Source: Watersipora subatra (Eukaryota; Bryozoa; Gymnolaemata; Cheilostomatida; Watersiporidae). Taken from it: a stretch of 64,000 bases of DNA. The stretch is taken from NCBI RefSeq assembly GCF_963576615.1, contig NC_088714.1:3658001-3722000 (forward strand), read 5' to 3'. The notes beneath the pieces are model-generated. The model worked only from the letters and a program-made list of their open reading frames with translations, ran no database searches and was not told the origin of the DNA. Below, piece by piece: positions 1-12,260 of this stretch (within the stretch, counting starts at the first letter, position 1; the number at the start of each line of letters is the position of its first letter). The translations under genes were made by a program, and so were the position numbers.

Positions 1-136
1 TTGTGCTCTCTTGCTAAGTTCTCGTCATCCTATTTATACTAAAGGTCCTCATCACAGTTTTGAAAGTTGTGTAATATTTAAAATAATATGAAACAAACTT
101 GCCTTCTAACCCATAACACTGGTCTACTTGCTTCAG

Positions 137-314
137 GTGTTGACACTCCTAGCTGTGTGCTTGGCATGCACTGCTGGTTATCCAACCGGAGCGCCGGTGC
201 TAGCATGCGCTCATCTTGCTCCTATACATCTCAATACCACTGCTCAAACCTCAACTTGTCCTTACACTATTGAAATTGATTCCTCGGAATGGGAGTCGAG
301 GGGTACCATGAAAG
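137..314 (+). CDS. Reeler gene exon: signal peptide and domain start
   Basis: Acceptor TTGCTTCAG before 137 and donor GTGCGT after 314. It encodes the hydrophobic leader and the first Reeler strand (PTGAPVLAC, YTIEIDSSEW). It ends in phase 1, and the next exon completes a Gly codon. Confidence 0.75.
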
Positions 315-3300
315 GTGCGTGCCTCAACTGTGAATATAACTGGTCTACTTCAGATATACCTAACAGTTAGAATGCGAACAACAGTTATAACCAGAGTTTA
401 GGACTGCCAAGAAGAATAAGTGAACAGATTTACTTGCTACCTGCTAAATTCATTTAATAATCTCTGCACTCATTTAAGAACTTTCCTCTGCAATCTTTTA
501 AAACAAAACTCAAACTACACCTACTATCCTCTGACCAATAATACCATTCACCATCTAGCCTTACCTATTTGAACATTTTTATATTACACGTTGTTTTCAT
601 AACTAGAAAATTGTTGTCATAGATATGCATACTATTTTCACAGAGCTATTATTTGTTCACCTTTTGTCTAAACAATACTCATATCAATCCTCAAGCTTGC
701 GTTTTACATATTTTATGCATTCAGTTCCAATATTATTATATTAGTTAGACTATTCACTAGTTTTTTAGTTAGACTATAGTTTCTTTGTGTTCCTTTTTAT
801 TTTTTTATTGTACACCACTTTTTAGTTAGTTTACTTGCCGTGGTACCTTGTGGAAAACATATTGTAAAATATGACTATTGATTAACACTATAAAGATTGC
901 TCATATATATTTACTTTAGGTATTAACAGTTGAAACAAGGATTCTTGCTACCACAATACTATTGAAGGTTGACTTGCAACAAAATTCACATTACAGTTAT
1001 TTGGTATCAAAATATTCACCATGTCTTACTCTGCTGTGTTGTAGGTGCAAAATATGTGGAAATGTGATTACAAGCTCGTAAAAGCTCAAAGCGAACAGTT
1101 AATTGTCCCCATCACGAAACCGCTGTAGATTGGAATCAATTTATTTTTCTGATGTAGTCAAATAATTTGGTTATTGTTTTGACACGTGATGTTCTCGTGA
1201 ATTGAAAGGCTAATAAAAGGCTCAATATAAAACTTCTCGGAGCACTAGTTTATCACTATGTTTCCATGGTGCGCAGTACTGCGAAGCAGCCACCTCCGAA
1301 GTCGAGGTGATTGTACGTTTCCATGCTGCGCAGTGGTTTTCAGCAAATGCCGCAAATTAGCCAGAGAAGAGAAATTGTATAAATCGAATCGCCTGATGGA
1401 GAAATAGAAATGATCAAGGATACCGAACGTCATAAACGGTCTTTTTATGATTCTGTCGTCATTATACTTTTATTTACAATACACATTCACAAGGTTTTAC
1501 AAATCTTAACACACTTTTTACATAGTATTATATTTTTAATAAGTATTTTTAAGTAATATATTATTTAAACGTTAATTTAGGACTTGCCACCTATTTTTCG
1601 AAAAGTGTTGGCATCGATAACAAAGTCCAGGAAAGTAATCACCTCATCATCCTCGTGAATGCAGATCATAATTAAATTTAGGTGAAAGAAGATCGGAAGA
1701 ATAGTAAAAAAACAAGATTAGCAGGACAACCTTTGTACTAGTTTATGGCCCTCGAAGAATCCGTCTCCACGACATGAGAGCTGTGCGCAGCCACTGCGCA
1801 GTCGCTGTTTCCTTGCTGCGAATTTGCACTGGCTTCGCACTGATCAGTGCGCAGTGATTTCAGTGCGAAGACGCTGTTTCCATGATTCGGAGATAGCGCA
1901 ACTCCGAAGCACTGCGCATCATGGAAACATAGTGTATGACAAGCACTTCGGGTTTCACCGAAAAGCCCTAACCAAATGTAAATGCTCGCTAGTTTACAGT
2001 TTGGGCTTGGTCTAATCGTCTAGTCGTAATCTGATCATGTGACCCATCCTTCCAGCCAAACAGCGCGAATAATTTCTGCAGTGTTTTTTCACTATCACAG
2101 GTGACCAACAGGCTCGTCATGTTTATCAGAGGATGATATGCAATCCTTCAAGCTAGGGTTAAAAAATTAAACGAATTTTTGTGGTAGGTTTTGAGATACC
2201 AGTGCTCAAATTGACAGCATTACAATGATGATGAAACAGACACGTAAGGACAATAGACATAGTTTTATTGAATGCGTGAAGTATATTTGTAAAAATATTT
2301 CGACGAATGAGGTTGCATGAAAGTGTAAACAGAAGCCATCTTGTTCAGTCATATCCCATTTGAGCCATTTTGGAAAGGGATTCTAATCTACGGCAGTTTC
2401 ATGATGGCGGCGATTAACTGTTCATTTTTGAGCTTTTAAGAGCTTGTAATCACATTTCCACATATTTTGCACCTACAACACTGTTGAAATGTGACTTACC
2501 GCGTCAGATTCGGAACAAGAAGTCCCCGGTACCGTCTAACTGTATATTATTGTATACTGTTGTATTAACTGTTGGTTATTCTTCGGGATTCCTGTAGATC
2601 GTCGTTGGCATTTACGGTTGGCATAAAACCGGTCTTGGCCTAGACATAACCTAAGCTGTAATCTTGACCTTTATTCAATCATTCAGATAGAGTTATCTAA
2701 CAAACACAGCAGAGTAAGACATGGTGAATCTTTTGATATCAAATAACTCAGAATTTAATGTGAATAATGTGAATTTTGTTGCAAGTCAACCTTTAAGATT
2801 ATTCATCTGACAATCCCTGAAATCTTTAGATCACTCCAAGCTTGTCACTCCATGAGATTTGTTTTCTGTCACTATGACTCTCTCACCTCGCAAACTTATA
2901 TACCGCAGGAGAAAGATTTTGTATTTGAAAGAAGAACTAATGCATACTAAAAATTATTGCATCATTACTGCTCTCTACAAAACTTGCATTATTGTATCTA
3001 CAAATTATAATAACTGGTAGACTACTGTCAAGCCTTGTTTCTAGTTATAATAACTGGTAGACTACTGTCATGTCATGTTTCTAGTTATAATAACTGGTAA
3101 ACTACTGTCATGTCATGTTTCTAGTTATAATAACTGGTAAACTACTGTCAAGTCTTGTTTCTAGTTATAATAACCGGTAAACTACTGTCATGTCATGTTT
3201 CTAGTTATAATAACTGGTAAACTACTGTCATGTCATGTTTCTAGTTATAATAACTGGTAGACTACTGTCATGTCATGTTTCTAGTTATAATAACTGGTAA

Positions 3301-6300
3301 ACTACTGTCATGTCATGTTTCTGGTTATAATAACTGGTAAACTACTGTCATGTCTTGTTTCTAGTTATAATAACTGGTAGACTACTGTCATGTCATGTTT
3401 CTAGTTATAATAACTGGTAAACTACTGTCATGTCATGTTTCTAGTTATAATAACTGGTAAACTACTGTCATGTCTTGTTTCTAGTTTTAATAACTGGTAA
3501 ACTACTGTCATGTCTTGTTTCTAGTTATAATAACTGGTAGACTACTGTCATGTCTTGTTTCTAGTTATAATAACTGATAGACTACTGTCATGTCTTGTTT
3601 CTAGTTATAATAACAGGTAGACTACTGTCAAGTCTTGTCTCTAGTTATAATAATTGATAGACTAATGTCATCTCTTGTTTTTAGTTATAATAACAGGTAA
3701 TGATTTCGCCGGATTTCTTCTGCAAGGAAAACAAGTAGATACAGGCAATGGAATTGGAATGTTTGACCTTCATACGCTGCCTGCTGGTTCACAAAATGGG
3801 CCCTGCTCCAAAGAGTAAGCTTTCTTATAACCTTGGCAAGCTATTTTCATTAGAATTATTAGAGATTGACAAAAAATTTATTCGTGTTTTAACGTACAGT
3901 AAATGACTTTCACTGGGCAAAAAGTAAGACCTACTGAAACAATCAAAAAGTTTAGAGTGTGCAATATCCTTTTGTACTTCAGCCCATCAGCAAAGATTTA
4001 ACACCAAGTTCTTCAAGGAGAGTGTATTTATTAACTACGCTGTAATTGCGTAAAAACTTTATTGCTTTCTTTCTGCAAAATTTGCTTTCTGCTTCCATCA
4101 TTTCAAAAAATGTTTAACTTGAAAGATATTGTTGCACGCATTGCATTATCATCAGATACGATGCGCTATACTTTTAGAGTTCTGGCACTGATCCACCTGT
4201 TTTTAGAGATGGAACAAGACAGGTTTTTCAAGTCCGAGACGAGACTCGAGACACTGTCTTGTAAAAATTCGAGATTCAAAACACGAGACAGTAAAATAAT
4301 GAGCATTTGGTAATGATTTCACTCCACAAGGACTAGCGCACTTGGTATATGAAACTGATAAACCTCTTTTTAAATTGTATTTTCTGTAAACGATTTAAAT
4401 ACAACATTTTAATAGCATGTGTTTTTTGTAAATAAAAGTGACACAAACTGCTCTAAGCGAAGTTATATATTTCTATGAATTTTGAGCTTGATAATAATTA
4501 TTATAAACATATTGCTTTGTACATGTATATTTTTACCATCTATTGACTAGGTCTTACTTTATTTCCTGCAACTTTATTTTCCTTCTTCTGCAGTCATGTT
4601 TTAATAGCCGTGCGCAGGCGCTTTAGTTTTATTTCCTGTCTCGAGTTTGGCAATAGTTATGTCGAGGCGAGATCGATCCAGGACGAGACAAGTTGATACT
4701 CGAGATGTCTCGTGTCTCGTTCCACCTCTACCTATCTTATCGAGGCAATTGAATTTTACTAGACACGGTAGCGTTTAATTTAAGACTTTTATCTCGCAGG
4801 TCTGTTTACTCATCTGTTACACATACAAATGATGCTGAGAAAGGACCTTTGACCTTCATGTGGTCCATACCTGCCAATACAGCCTACACTGGTGGTGTAT
4901 ACATTCAGTAAGTTTTGCATACCTAAATGCACAATCCACGCAACTGATTATATGCGTTAATAAGCTTACCGTACAGTTCTATAAGATATTTTACCATTTT
5001 GTTTTTCATGCTCATGAGAAGCAAGAAGTAACGATTGGCCAACTATTTTTAAGAGTTTTGGCCGATGGTGCGCATATTCTGGTCAGCATACATACTACGA
5101 CCAGTGGTACAGGTGCTTCGACTAGCGGCGCAAGAGCTCTGACTAGTGGCACAAATGCTCTGACTAGTGGCACAGGTGCTCTGACTAGTGGCACAGGTGC
5201 TCTGACTAGTGATGCAGTTACTTCCACTGGTGACACACACACTTTTAAAGACAATCAGGAACATTCTGAAAATTGCTAAAAACTCGTTTAAAGTTTTACC
5301 CAAAAGTATTAAAAGGACAGTTTGGCAGCGATTTGAAAACTCTTCCTGAGTGGCATTTCTTACATTCTGAGAATAAACACTAAAGGGTACTAACAGTGAC
5401 AGTTTGACCCTAGTGCAGGTGTCAGCCTTTAAGTTGTACCCCTTTGTTTTCAAAGTGAGAAGTAATTGAGACCCAAATAATTACATCTAAGTTCTTTTTA
5501 ATTTTTCAACTTGAAATTCTGTCTTATATTGCTTTCATATAGGCGGGTTTTTTAACTCCTGTGAAATCAAATGTTGATAGTTGAACCTGCAGTTGTCTAG
5601 GAGCAACATCGTAATTTATATATATTAATCTCAAAGTTTGTCTGTGTGTACTCGTGTAGTTCTGTATGTCCAGTTATAACTATTAAAATCTTGGAATGAA
5701 GAATCCGTATCGCGGAAGATTTGATCTCGGAACATCCTGTTCACTAGGCAAATGCCTTACCAATTTAGCTACGCGAGATTGATGGTTTCATTGGGCAATA
5801 TATGTCACTATGTGAGTGCAAATTCTCTACCGTTCCCTGTTACTGCTCAACATCATTCTATGTACTAGTAAGAGCCGTAGATAACTAGCTTACTTAAATT
5901 AGCCATTGGCAATCTGCCAGGCAATGTTTGCTCTAGTTTCAAATGATGCTTATAACATTTAAAAAAAGTAGATGCATAATTGATAAACAATCTAAACTTT
6001 GCGATTGTCTTGCATGACAGCTGTTCATCACACCTCTGACATCTGTGGCAAAAATAGAGATGACATTCGATGAATTCTGACTTTATGAAAAAAACACTGC
6101 TGTCTTTATTATCTTATGCTTATTACGATTTTAATAGAAGAACTCTGATCAACGCAATCAACTCTTAACGAAAAGATCATAAAAAACTTGACGTACTCTT
6201 AAAAGCAGTGATTCGAAAAATTATGTAGTTAAAGTTTAAAAACCTATTGACAGTTTGTAGCTAATAAAAAAAGCTGATAGAAAATGGGTCAAAGACTCTA

Positions 6301-7193
6301 GACAGACTGAATATTGTCTTTCTAACCAGTACTCGGGGCAATTCTTAAAAGCCCAAAGATTACGGTTAGTGAAGATTAAGCTACCCGCCACTGGGTAAAG
6401 GCACTCCAAAAATCTGCAAGTTGGCTGTTCTCATGCAATAAGTTATTCAGTGTAAACACTGATTCTTCTCGTATCAGTAGTCTGAGAATATATGCATGTA
6501 GTTAGTTATATGATAGTATTTGGTGAGTTGACTACAGCCTAGTTGTTGCCATTTTGTAGAGGAGCTATTGCGCAATCCCACAACATCTATTGGGTAAATG
6601 TAACTTCCAAAACCTTGATGATAGGTAAGTTCAAAGGCTATATGTTGAATATTTACTTACAGCTTTACTCAGTTTCTAAAGTATCTGTCTCATTTCTTCA
6701 CCGGCAGCAAAAACATAAGCTTATATATATATGTGAAAAACTAACACAACAATTTTGAATGATTTTGATATCAAAATATAACTTTATTCTGAAAGAATTA
6801 TCAGTCAAAAGCTCATTTAAAACAATCAATGATCAACTTACAGCTGATAAAAATGCAACTACCCCTGAAGTAAACACCACCACAACTGCCCACCCTGAGA
6901 CGACAAATACCAATATGATGACAACAACTCAGGATGGAAATAAAACCACTACAGATATGAACACCACCACAGGTATGACAACCACAGCAGGTATGACAAC
7001 CACAGCAGGTATGACAACCACCGCAGGTATGACAACCACAGCAGGTATGACAACCACAGCAGGTATGACAACCACTCGACAAAAGACAGAGAGCACTACT
7101 GCTGATCTGCGCACAACATCTGCTGGAAGTTCAGCAATCGTCAGCGTTTCACTGCTGTGTATTGCTGTCAGCATCCTGCGCTTGATTCAATGA
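137..7193 (+). CDS. Reeler-domain surface protein (3' part, five exons)
   Basis: Joined exons: 137-314, 3697-3814, 4800-4907, 6560-6624, 6844-7193. All junctions are GT-AG and the phases chain (1, 2, 2, 1) to one stop at 7191-7193, about 272 residues. Exon 1 opens with a hydrophobic signal-peptide core (VLTLLAVCLACTAGYPTGAP) and the start of a Reeler domain. Exon 2 has the Reeler hallmark NDFAGFLLQGKQVD, exon 3 the TFMWSIPANTAYTGGVYIQ strand, and exon 4 HNIYWVNVTS. Exon 5 is a Thr-rich mucin-like stalk with TTTAGM repeats, then Ser/Gly and a hydrophobic C-terminus with no cytoplasmic tail, typical of a GPI-attachment signal. The initiator Met is not in frame in exon 1, so an upstream exon lies outside the window. 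Reeler-only proteins are known as defence-type secreted proteins and as extracellular modules of larger proteins; the exact role here is unknown. The fold is clear; GPI anchoring is inferred. Confidence 0.8.
966..2792. mobile_element. TTAA-flanked MITE, copy 1, with a nested MITE
   Basis: The ends are inverted repeats beginning AGGTTGACTTGCAACAAAAT, with homology running over 100 bp inward (the CACCATGTCTTACTCTG and TACAAGCTC blocks recur inverted at 2430-2780). The right flank is TTAA (2793-2796); the left is TTGA, one change from TTAA. The same element recurs at 51055-51930. TTAA targets are used by piggyBac-type transposases, but the termini are not canonical and no transposase is present. 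It lies in the first intron of the Reeler gene. Confidence 0.8.
1254..1934. mobile_element. CACT-ended MITE nested in the TTAA MITE
   Basis: Termini CACTATGTTTCCATG and its inverse, ...CATGGAAACATAGTG. It is flanked by TAT on both sides (1251-1253, 1935-1937). The same site in the other TTAA-MITE copy (near 51665-51675, inverted) reads through with a single TAT, proving a 3-bp target duplication. CACT termini with a 3-bp duplication resemble EnSpm/CACTA elements. Related copies: 39589-40097 and 55319-55490. Confidence 0.8.
3001..3705. repeat. 40-bp minisatellite ending on an exon acceptor
   Basis: About 17 units of a 40-bp repeat containing CTAGTTATAATAACTGGTA and ACTACTGTCATGTC. The last units decay toward exon 3697-3814, and the acceptor AACAG falls within the repeat consensus. 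Confidence 0.9.
3697..3814 (+). CDS. Reeler gene exon: NDFAGFLLQ core
   Basis: The acceptor (ATAACAG before 3697) lies inside the last degenerate unit of a 40-bp minisatellite. The donor is GTAAGC. It encodes NDFAGFLLQGKQVDTGNG and on to NGPCSK, the most diagnostic Reeler segment. Confidence 0.8.
4800..4907 (+). CDS. Reeler gene exon: central beta-sandwich
   Basis: Acceptor ATCTCGCAG, donor GTAAGT. It encodes SSVTHTNDAEKGPLTFMW then SIPANTAYTGGVYIQ. The T-x-x-W...P pattern is usual in Reeler domains. Confidence 0.75.
5095..5222. repeat. 21-bp tandem repeat in a Reeler-gene intron
   Basis: About five copies of GGCACAGGTGCTCTGACTAGT with small variants. It opens reading frames on both strands, but these lie between two confident exons and are low complexity, so they are not genes. 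Confidence 0.8.
5629..5936 (+). mobile_element. Helitron-like fragment
   Basis: Starts TCTCAAAGTTTGTCTGTGTG after an A, as in the copies at 19564 and 32861. It shares the internal AGTTATAACTATTAAAATCTT-type block and the ACTAGCTTACTTAAATTAGCC block. The terminal GC hairpin seen at 19967 and 34829 is missing or decayed. Confidence 0.6.
6560..6624 (+). CDS. Reeler gene exon: last domain strand
   Basis: Acceptor TTTTGTAG, donor GTAAGT. It encodes GAIAQSHNIYWVNVTSKTLM, matching the terminal Q-x-x-x-x-YWV strand of Reeler domains. Confidence 0.7.
6844..7193 (+). CDS. Reeler gene last exon: Thr-rich stalk and GPI-type tail
   Basis: Acceptor CAACTTACAG. 115 codons of Thr/Asn-rich sequence include an in-frame 18-bp repeat (TTTAGM, five or more units). 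The exon ends with SAGSSAIVSVSLLCIAVSI, a hydrophobic segment reaching almost to the stop. The low-complexity stalk suggests dense O-glycosylation. Confidence 0.7.
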
Positions 7194-7492
7194 ATGATTC
7201 CTCAGTAGAACTATGATGACAAAACATACATGTAACTAGCTCTGCTACACACACTGAGTATTGTACCATCTAAAATAGGTATACCAATATTCCAATACCT
7301 ACAATCACTTCATACTTTTTTATGATATCTAGAATTTTATGTTACCCAGTGGCCTTTTGAATCAATACAGAAACTGGTGAGAATTGAAATTTCTTTTGTG
7401 CATTAACTGTGATCATGTCAATAATATGTACGCATAAAAATATTTCGTAAATTACGCATGTTGTTAAACAGAAGAAACTGTGGATACGAATA

Positions 7493-7815
7493 GTAATATA
7501 GAGACTGTATAGAGGAGTAGTAATATAGAGACTGTATAGAGGAGTAGTAATATAGACTATATAGAGGAGTAGTAATATAGAGACTGTATAGAAGAGTAGT
7601 AATATAGAGACTGTATAGAGGAGTAGTGATATAGAGACTATATAGAGGAGTAGTAATATAGAGACTGTATAGAAGAGTAGTAATATAGAGACTGTATAGA
7701 AGAGTAGTAATATAGAGACTGTATAGAGGAGTAGTAATATAGAGACTATATAGAGGAGTAGTGATATAGAGACTGTATAGAGGAGTAGTAATATAAAGAC
7801 TGTATAGAAGAGTAT
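7493..7815. repeat. 27-bp minisatellite downstream of the Reeler gene
   Basis: About twelve units of a 27-bp repeat around GTAGTAATATAGAGACTG and TATAGAGGA. Long open frames on the minus strand here are periodic artefacts. Confidence 0.9.
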
Positions 7816-7899
7816 TGTGATATAAAGGCATAGAAGCTGTATATGGAAGTAGATGAATTTCACATGCAAAGTCGTCAATCTAATGGTCTTCTGGACTGG

Positions 7900-9090
7900 A
7901 TTTCATATATTTTCAGCAGCTTTATGAAGGTGTAGAAATTTTGGTTTTTCTTGCATGATTCCTTCCTCGAGAGACCCATCTTCCCGTCAAAATAACACTT
8001 TTATGTCATTTTGTCTTGAACATACACATTTTCTTTTCCAGTTTACAGTTTTAGACTGACCGCCATAGTTAAACTATTTATACTGTTTCATTATGTCAGC
8101 AGGTTACAGATCGCTGGTCGAGTTTGGTCAGAGACAGTATGACTTTATAATGAACCAAGCGGATATTGCCTTCACAAAGATAATATCTTATCTCTTTCGA
8201 TAACCTTACGCATTATACAGATACAGGTTGACCTACAAACTTGTTTTCTATTTTGCATTATCAGAGCGGGACAAAGGGGAGGAATGTAAAGGAAGGGGTG
8301 TGTCTATAATGATTCGGTACAAACATTTTTCGGGAGACTCAGACTGTTGCTACAGTATTTCTTATCTACATGATTAGACAGAAGAGTGGTCATCTCGCTT
8401 TAGTGTGTCACGCATATCACATGCCCCCTGGTCACTACGCAATTGACCTTCACCCTGTTCAGTGGCCTTCACCTACATCCTGCTGGCCAGCAATTCCTTT
8501 TACACATGATAGTAATAGTAGTAGTTTACCTCTATAACAATATCCGCCTAAAGAAACCAGAAAGAAATGAAAAGATAGTGACAGTGTTACTATATTTTCT
8601 GCCTAGTATCCCTGAATGTGACAGAAACGCTTATAAACTTTGCAAACAGATGAATGTGAGAAAATATTTCACAAACTGTGTTACTATAGTCACAATGGAT
8701 GACTCATTTCATACCAACAACTGCAAAACTCATGTAGCAGGTGATTCAGCTATTTGGCAACTGCCGATGACAGTTTTTCATAATAATAATCGCAGTTCTT
8801 CCACAGGTGGTAGGATTAATATTTAGACACAGTTTTACCTGCTTGAGCCGGGATACAAAGAGATCCATATATGAAGACTGAGCTAGAGTAGTATGAACTT
8901 AGGTCACTAAAGTTACATGAGTAGCCAAGATGTATGATTGCTTCCCTTCTCATGACCTGGTTGGAAGCAATTATTGTTTTCAATTGTTGATATACTGGTT
9001 TTCTTAACAAACAATAAATATTAACGATAAAAAAGTTCTGGGTGGTTCCGGTATCATACAATTTATTCCTTGTGCTGATTGTAACTGTCT
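7900..9090. other. Intergenic stretch, no gene recognised
   Basis: Short frames only, none with recognisable domains or a convincing splice set. I see nothing definite here. Confidence 0.5.
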
Positions 9091-9099
9091 CATGCAACA

Positions 9100-9210
9100 A
9101 GTATTACATGGTAACACAATTATTACATAGTAACACAAGTATTACATGGAAACACAAGTATTACATGGTAACACAAGTATTACATGGTAACACAAGTATT
9201 ACATAGTAAC
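9100..9210. repeat. 19-bp tandem repeat
   Basis: About six units of ACACAAGTATTACATGGTA with single-base variants. Confidence 0.85.
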
Positions 9211-9371
9211 TGGGAAATGAGTATGACATGAAGTGTAATATGGTATTGCGTGACGATATCAAATGTAGGTATTAAATGGCTACACAGTGACGACCAACCA
9301 TAACATACTCCTCATGACAACACAATACACAGATTATAAAACTACATAAGGTGACACTCTTGAGACTAACG

Positions 9372-10096
9372 TTGAAAGTGTCACTCACGTCAAATTTTAA
9401 AATATTTTATTAGAAATTATAGACATTTTGCTATCATTTGACATTTTGTTTGTTATTTGGCGGATCTGACTCAACATGTTCTACGATTAAAATTTACAAA
9501 ACTTGCTTACAGTTGAAATTCTAAAAAAAGACTCCTCAAAAATGACATCAATATTCACACTTCTTGTTTGTCTTTCTGGTTATGACATGAGCTATTACGT
9601 TCAAGTTGCGATGTGATGCGTCTCTATTGACATATATTCCGTTCTGTAGCTGCTCATGATTTTTGGAATAAAACTTTAAAAGTAGCCTTAGATACATCGC
9701 CTTAGATAGATCGCCATAGATACATCGCCATAGATACATCGCCATAGATACATCGCCATAGATACATCGCCATAGATGTTTCAAATAATTTAAAGATGAG
9801 TTGGTAAGAAATTGTCCCGTTGTTTTCCACTAAATGCTGTGTGAACATATGAGCACCCTATGAGACTATATTTATCACTTAAAAACAATATGCATGACTA
9901 CTGATGTCATTTTTAGAGAAGTTTGGGTATGTCTTTTTCTTTTGAGCGTTTTGACAGCCATCAAGTTTTGTAGATTTCAATCTTGAAACAACCTGGCAGT
10001 CAGATCACCTAAGTAACAAACAAAATGTCAAATGATAGAGAAATATCCATACTTTTTAATAAAAACTTAATTTTTGATGGAGTGACACTTTAAACT
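9372..10096. mobile_element. Inverted-repeat element of the GAGCGTTTT family
   Basis: Outer ends GTTGAAAGTGTCACTC and inverse GGAGTGACACTTTAAAC. The arms share AACAAACAAAATGTCAAATG inverted. The right arm carries GAGCGTTTTGACAGCCATCAAG, a block shared with 14640-14910, 28238-28672 and 35520-35700. A 14-bp repeat (GATACATCGCCATA, 9690-9778) sits inside. No coding capacity and no clear target duplication. Confidence 0.65.
9690..9778. repeat. 14-bp tandem repeat
   Basis: Five to six units of GATACATCGCCATA inside the inverted-repeat element 9372-10096. Confidence 0.85.
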
Positions 10097-12252
10097 TTGG
10101 TCATCAGCTGCTGAGCTCAGCTGCCCATCAGGCCTTGCTAGTGGACAACTAATTCATGGATAAACTAGTTAAGTGCCGGTGCCGGACAGTTGACTAGTCC
10201 ATTCATGGCCTAGACTAATTAGGGATCTGGAATTATCTCAACCTTTTATCTTCTCGTGTTTGGATTCTGTGGTTTCTCAAGGTTAACCACAAATGAGTGG
10301 TCTCAACGGTGCCTCATTGCCAGCTTTGTCTTTAGTCAACCCTCCTTGCCAAAACCAAATTCTAAAATTTGACAGCAAACAAAGATTTAGGAACTTTAAC
10401 TTTGCTCTTCTCATCTGCGCTAGTGCACCTCTTGCCCAGGCATTAAACACAGTACATATACACTGAAACTGATGGATTATAATGCCTAACCTTGACCTCT
10501 GCTCAGTTTGCATTACTTATCACAAACCCCATAGTTTTATCACTGTTAGCAAACATGACCAGAGCCATAGCAGATAAGCGAGTGGCATCTTATACCATCT
10601 GCTCCCAATTATTTTCTCCAAATATTAAACTCTTGTATTGCAGCTGAAAATGTGCCTGCTTCTTGATAAAATTTACAGTAAATGTTGTGATAAATTTGTC
10701 AGAATCTGCCACTAAACTCATCTGAAGTTCCATTTATCACTCACTTCGAATCAACATACAATATGCTAGCAGTCCCATGAAGATCGACTACGATGTCTGC
10801 TTATTTAACTGCAAACAGAGGCAGTGTGTATGTTTCAAAGAGCATTGTTAAGCTCTGTGATCTCGGCTAGACATGTCTGTGTCCAGTGGCAAGGGAACCT
10901 CAACGATTGGAGACATGACCAGTTGCAGAAATCAATTTAAGGTTGGATGTAACTCCTGTCAACACCAAAGACCTTTTCAAGAAATATAATCTATTTATTG
11001 GGCAACCATTTTATCTGATCCTGTGTTTGAAAAGGGCTAGTGAACTAAATGTTAAGACTCTACTAATATTTCAGAGGTAATCAATTTAATTTTATATGCA
11101 TATAGTTACATGTACACTTTTGTTTAGTAAAAGATCATGGTAAATTTAACCAATTTTGTTAACAAATATAAACTTAATTTTTATTTGTTTTTTGTCATTA
11201 TGCGTAGATATATTTGTTACATCAAAACCAAAATAATAAGGCCAATATCAGTTAATATTTAACAATATTCATGTATCAAACAATTTTAGCTTTCCATTGA
11301 TGAGCATTGTGCAACAATTCATGTGATAAATATCAAACAAATTATGAATTTATTTATTTTTATGGTGGCATGATATGTAAATCATTATTTCTATAAAACT
11401 GATTTTGGACTGGCCAATAAAAGTATATACATATGTATAATAATGAATAACGCCTTTGTTTTAAGCGTTTTCATTGCTACGACACTACTGCAGTGTGGCA
11501 GCACCACACCAAGAATGGCTACAGCAAGTGCTAATGAGACAATAGAACATTTGACCAGTTCTGGGTATTCATTGAAAGTGTTCAAGCTAGCTTCAGCAGT
11601 TACTCTAATCTGAACGATTGACCAGTCACAAACCTTGATAAATTTATTTACCGGAGATTGTGGGCAACCTTTTAAAAATTATTAAAATAACTCTTAGGAC
11701 GAGCTTTAAAACAGTCTTTTAAACAAGTAGATGTTTTGGAGTGACATGCTATAGTCAAAACTTGCTTCTATGATAAAACGACTGCTATCTTAGTAGAGTT
11801 TCACTTGGAATCACCTACATTTCTCTTTAAAGTTATAAAGTTGAGTACTTTTCAACCTACTGAGGATTCATCTGTTTGTATTTCATGCTAACAAAGAAGC
11901 AGCATAAAAGGAATGAGCAATGACCATGCAATGAAATGGCAAATCAACTGTGAAACGACTTACATCTGGTGACGTTTTAAAAACCTAGAACCAAACTCAT
12001 GACACGTGTATAATTTTCTGAATCAATCAAACCCCCTTGGTGAATATGCACTTCTTATAAACAAGCAGAACACAACACGAGCACACCTGACGGGATTAGA
12101 TGCCTTGAAAATCTACTTCTAGATACAGATGACTTTGTGGTCAAAACAGAACAAAAGATAATATCATTTGTTATCCTCTCATGATTGGATTATACAGTGT
12201 GTCATATGTAATTATTACGTAATATTGGCTGATAGATTTCCCCTCTCTCGCC

Positions 12253-12260
12253 TATATAAG
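12253..12260 (+). promoter_or_regulatory. Possible TATA box
   Basis: TATATAAG sits in a C-rich context (TCTCGCCTATATAAGCAGAG). No downstream gene was identified to confirm it, so this is weak. Confidence 0.25.

Noticed and set aside
3001..3705. Repeat-spacer look of the 40-bp array
   Set aside because: The whole 40 bp is conserved, so there are no spacers.
5012..5453. Minus-strand frames with CATSQST and VPLVRAP repeats
   Set aside because: They come from a 21-bp tandem repeat in an intron of the Reeler gene.
7342..7878. 178-codon minus-strand frame rich in Leu/Ile/Tyr/Ser
   Set aside because: It is periodic translation of the 27-bp minisatellite; no independent support.
9548..9784. Frame with repeated AMYLWRCIYGD units
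   Set aside because: 14-bp tandem repeat artefact.
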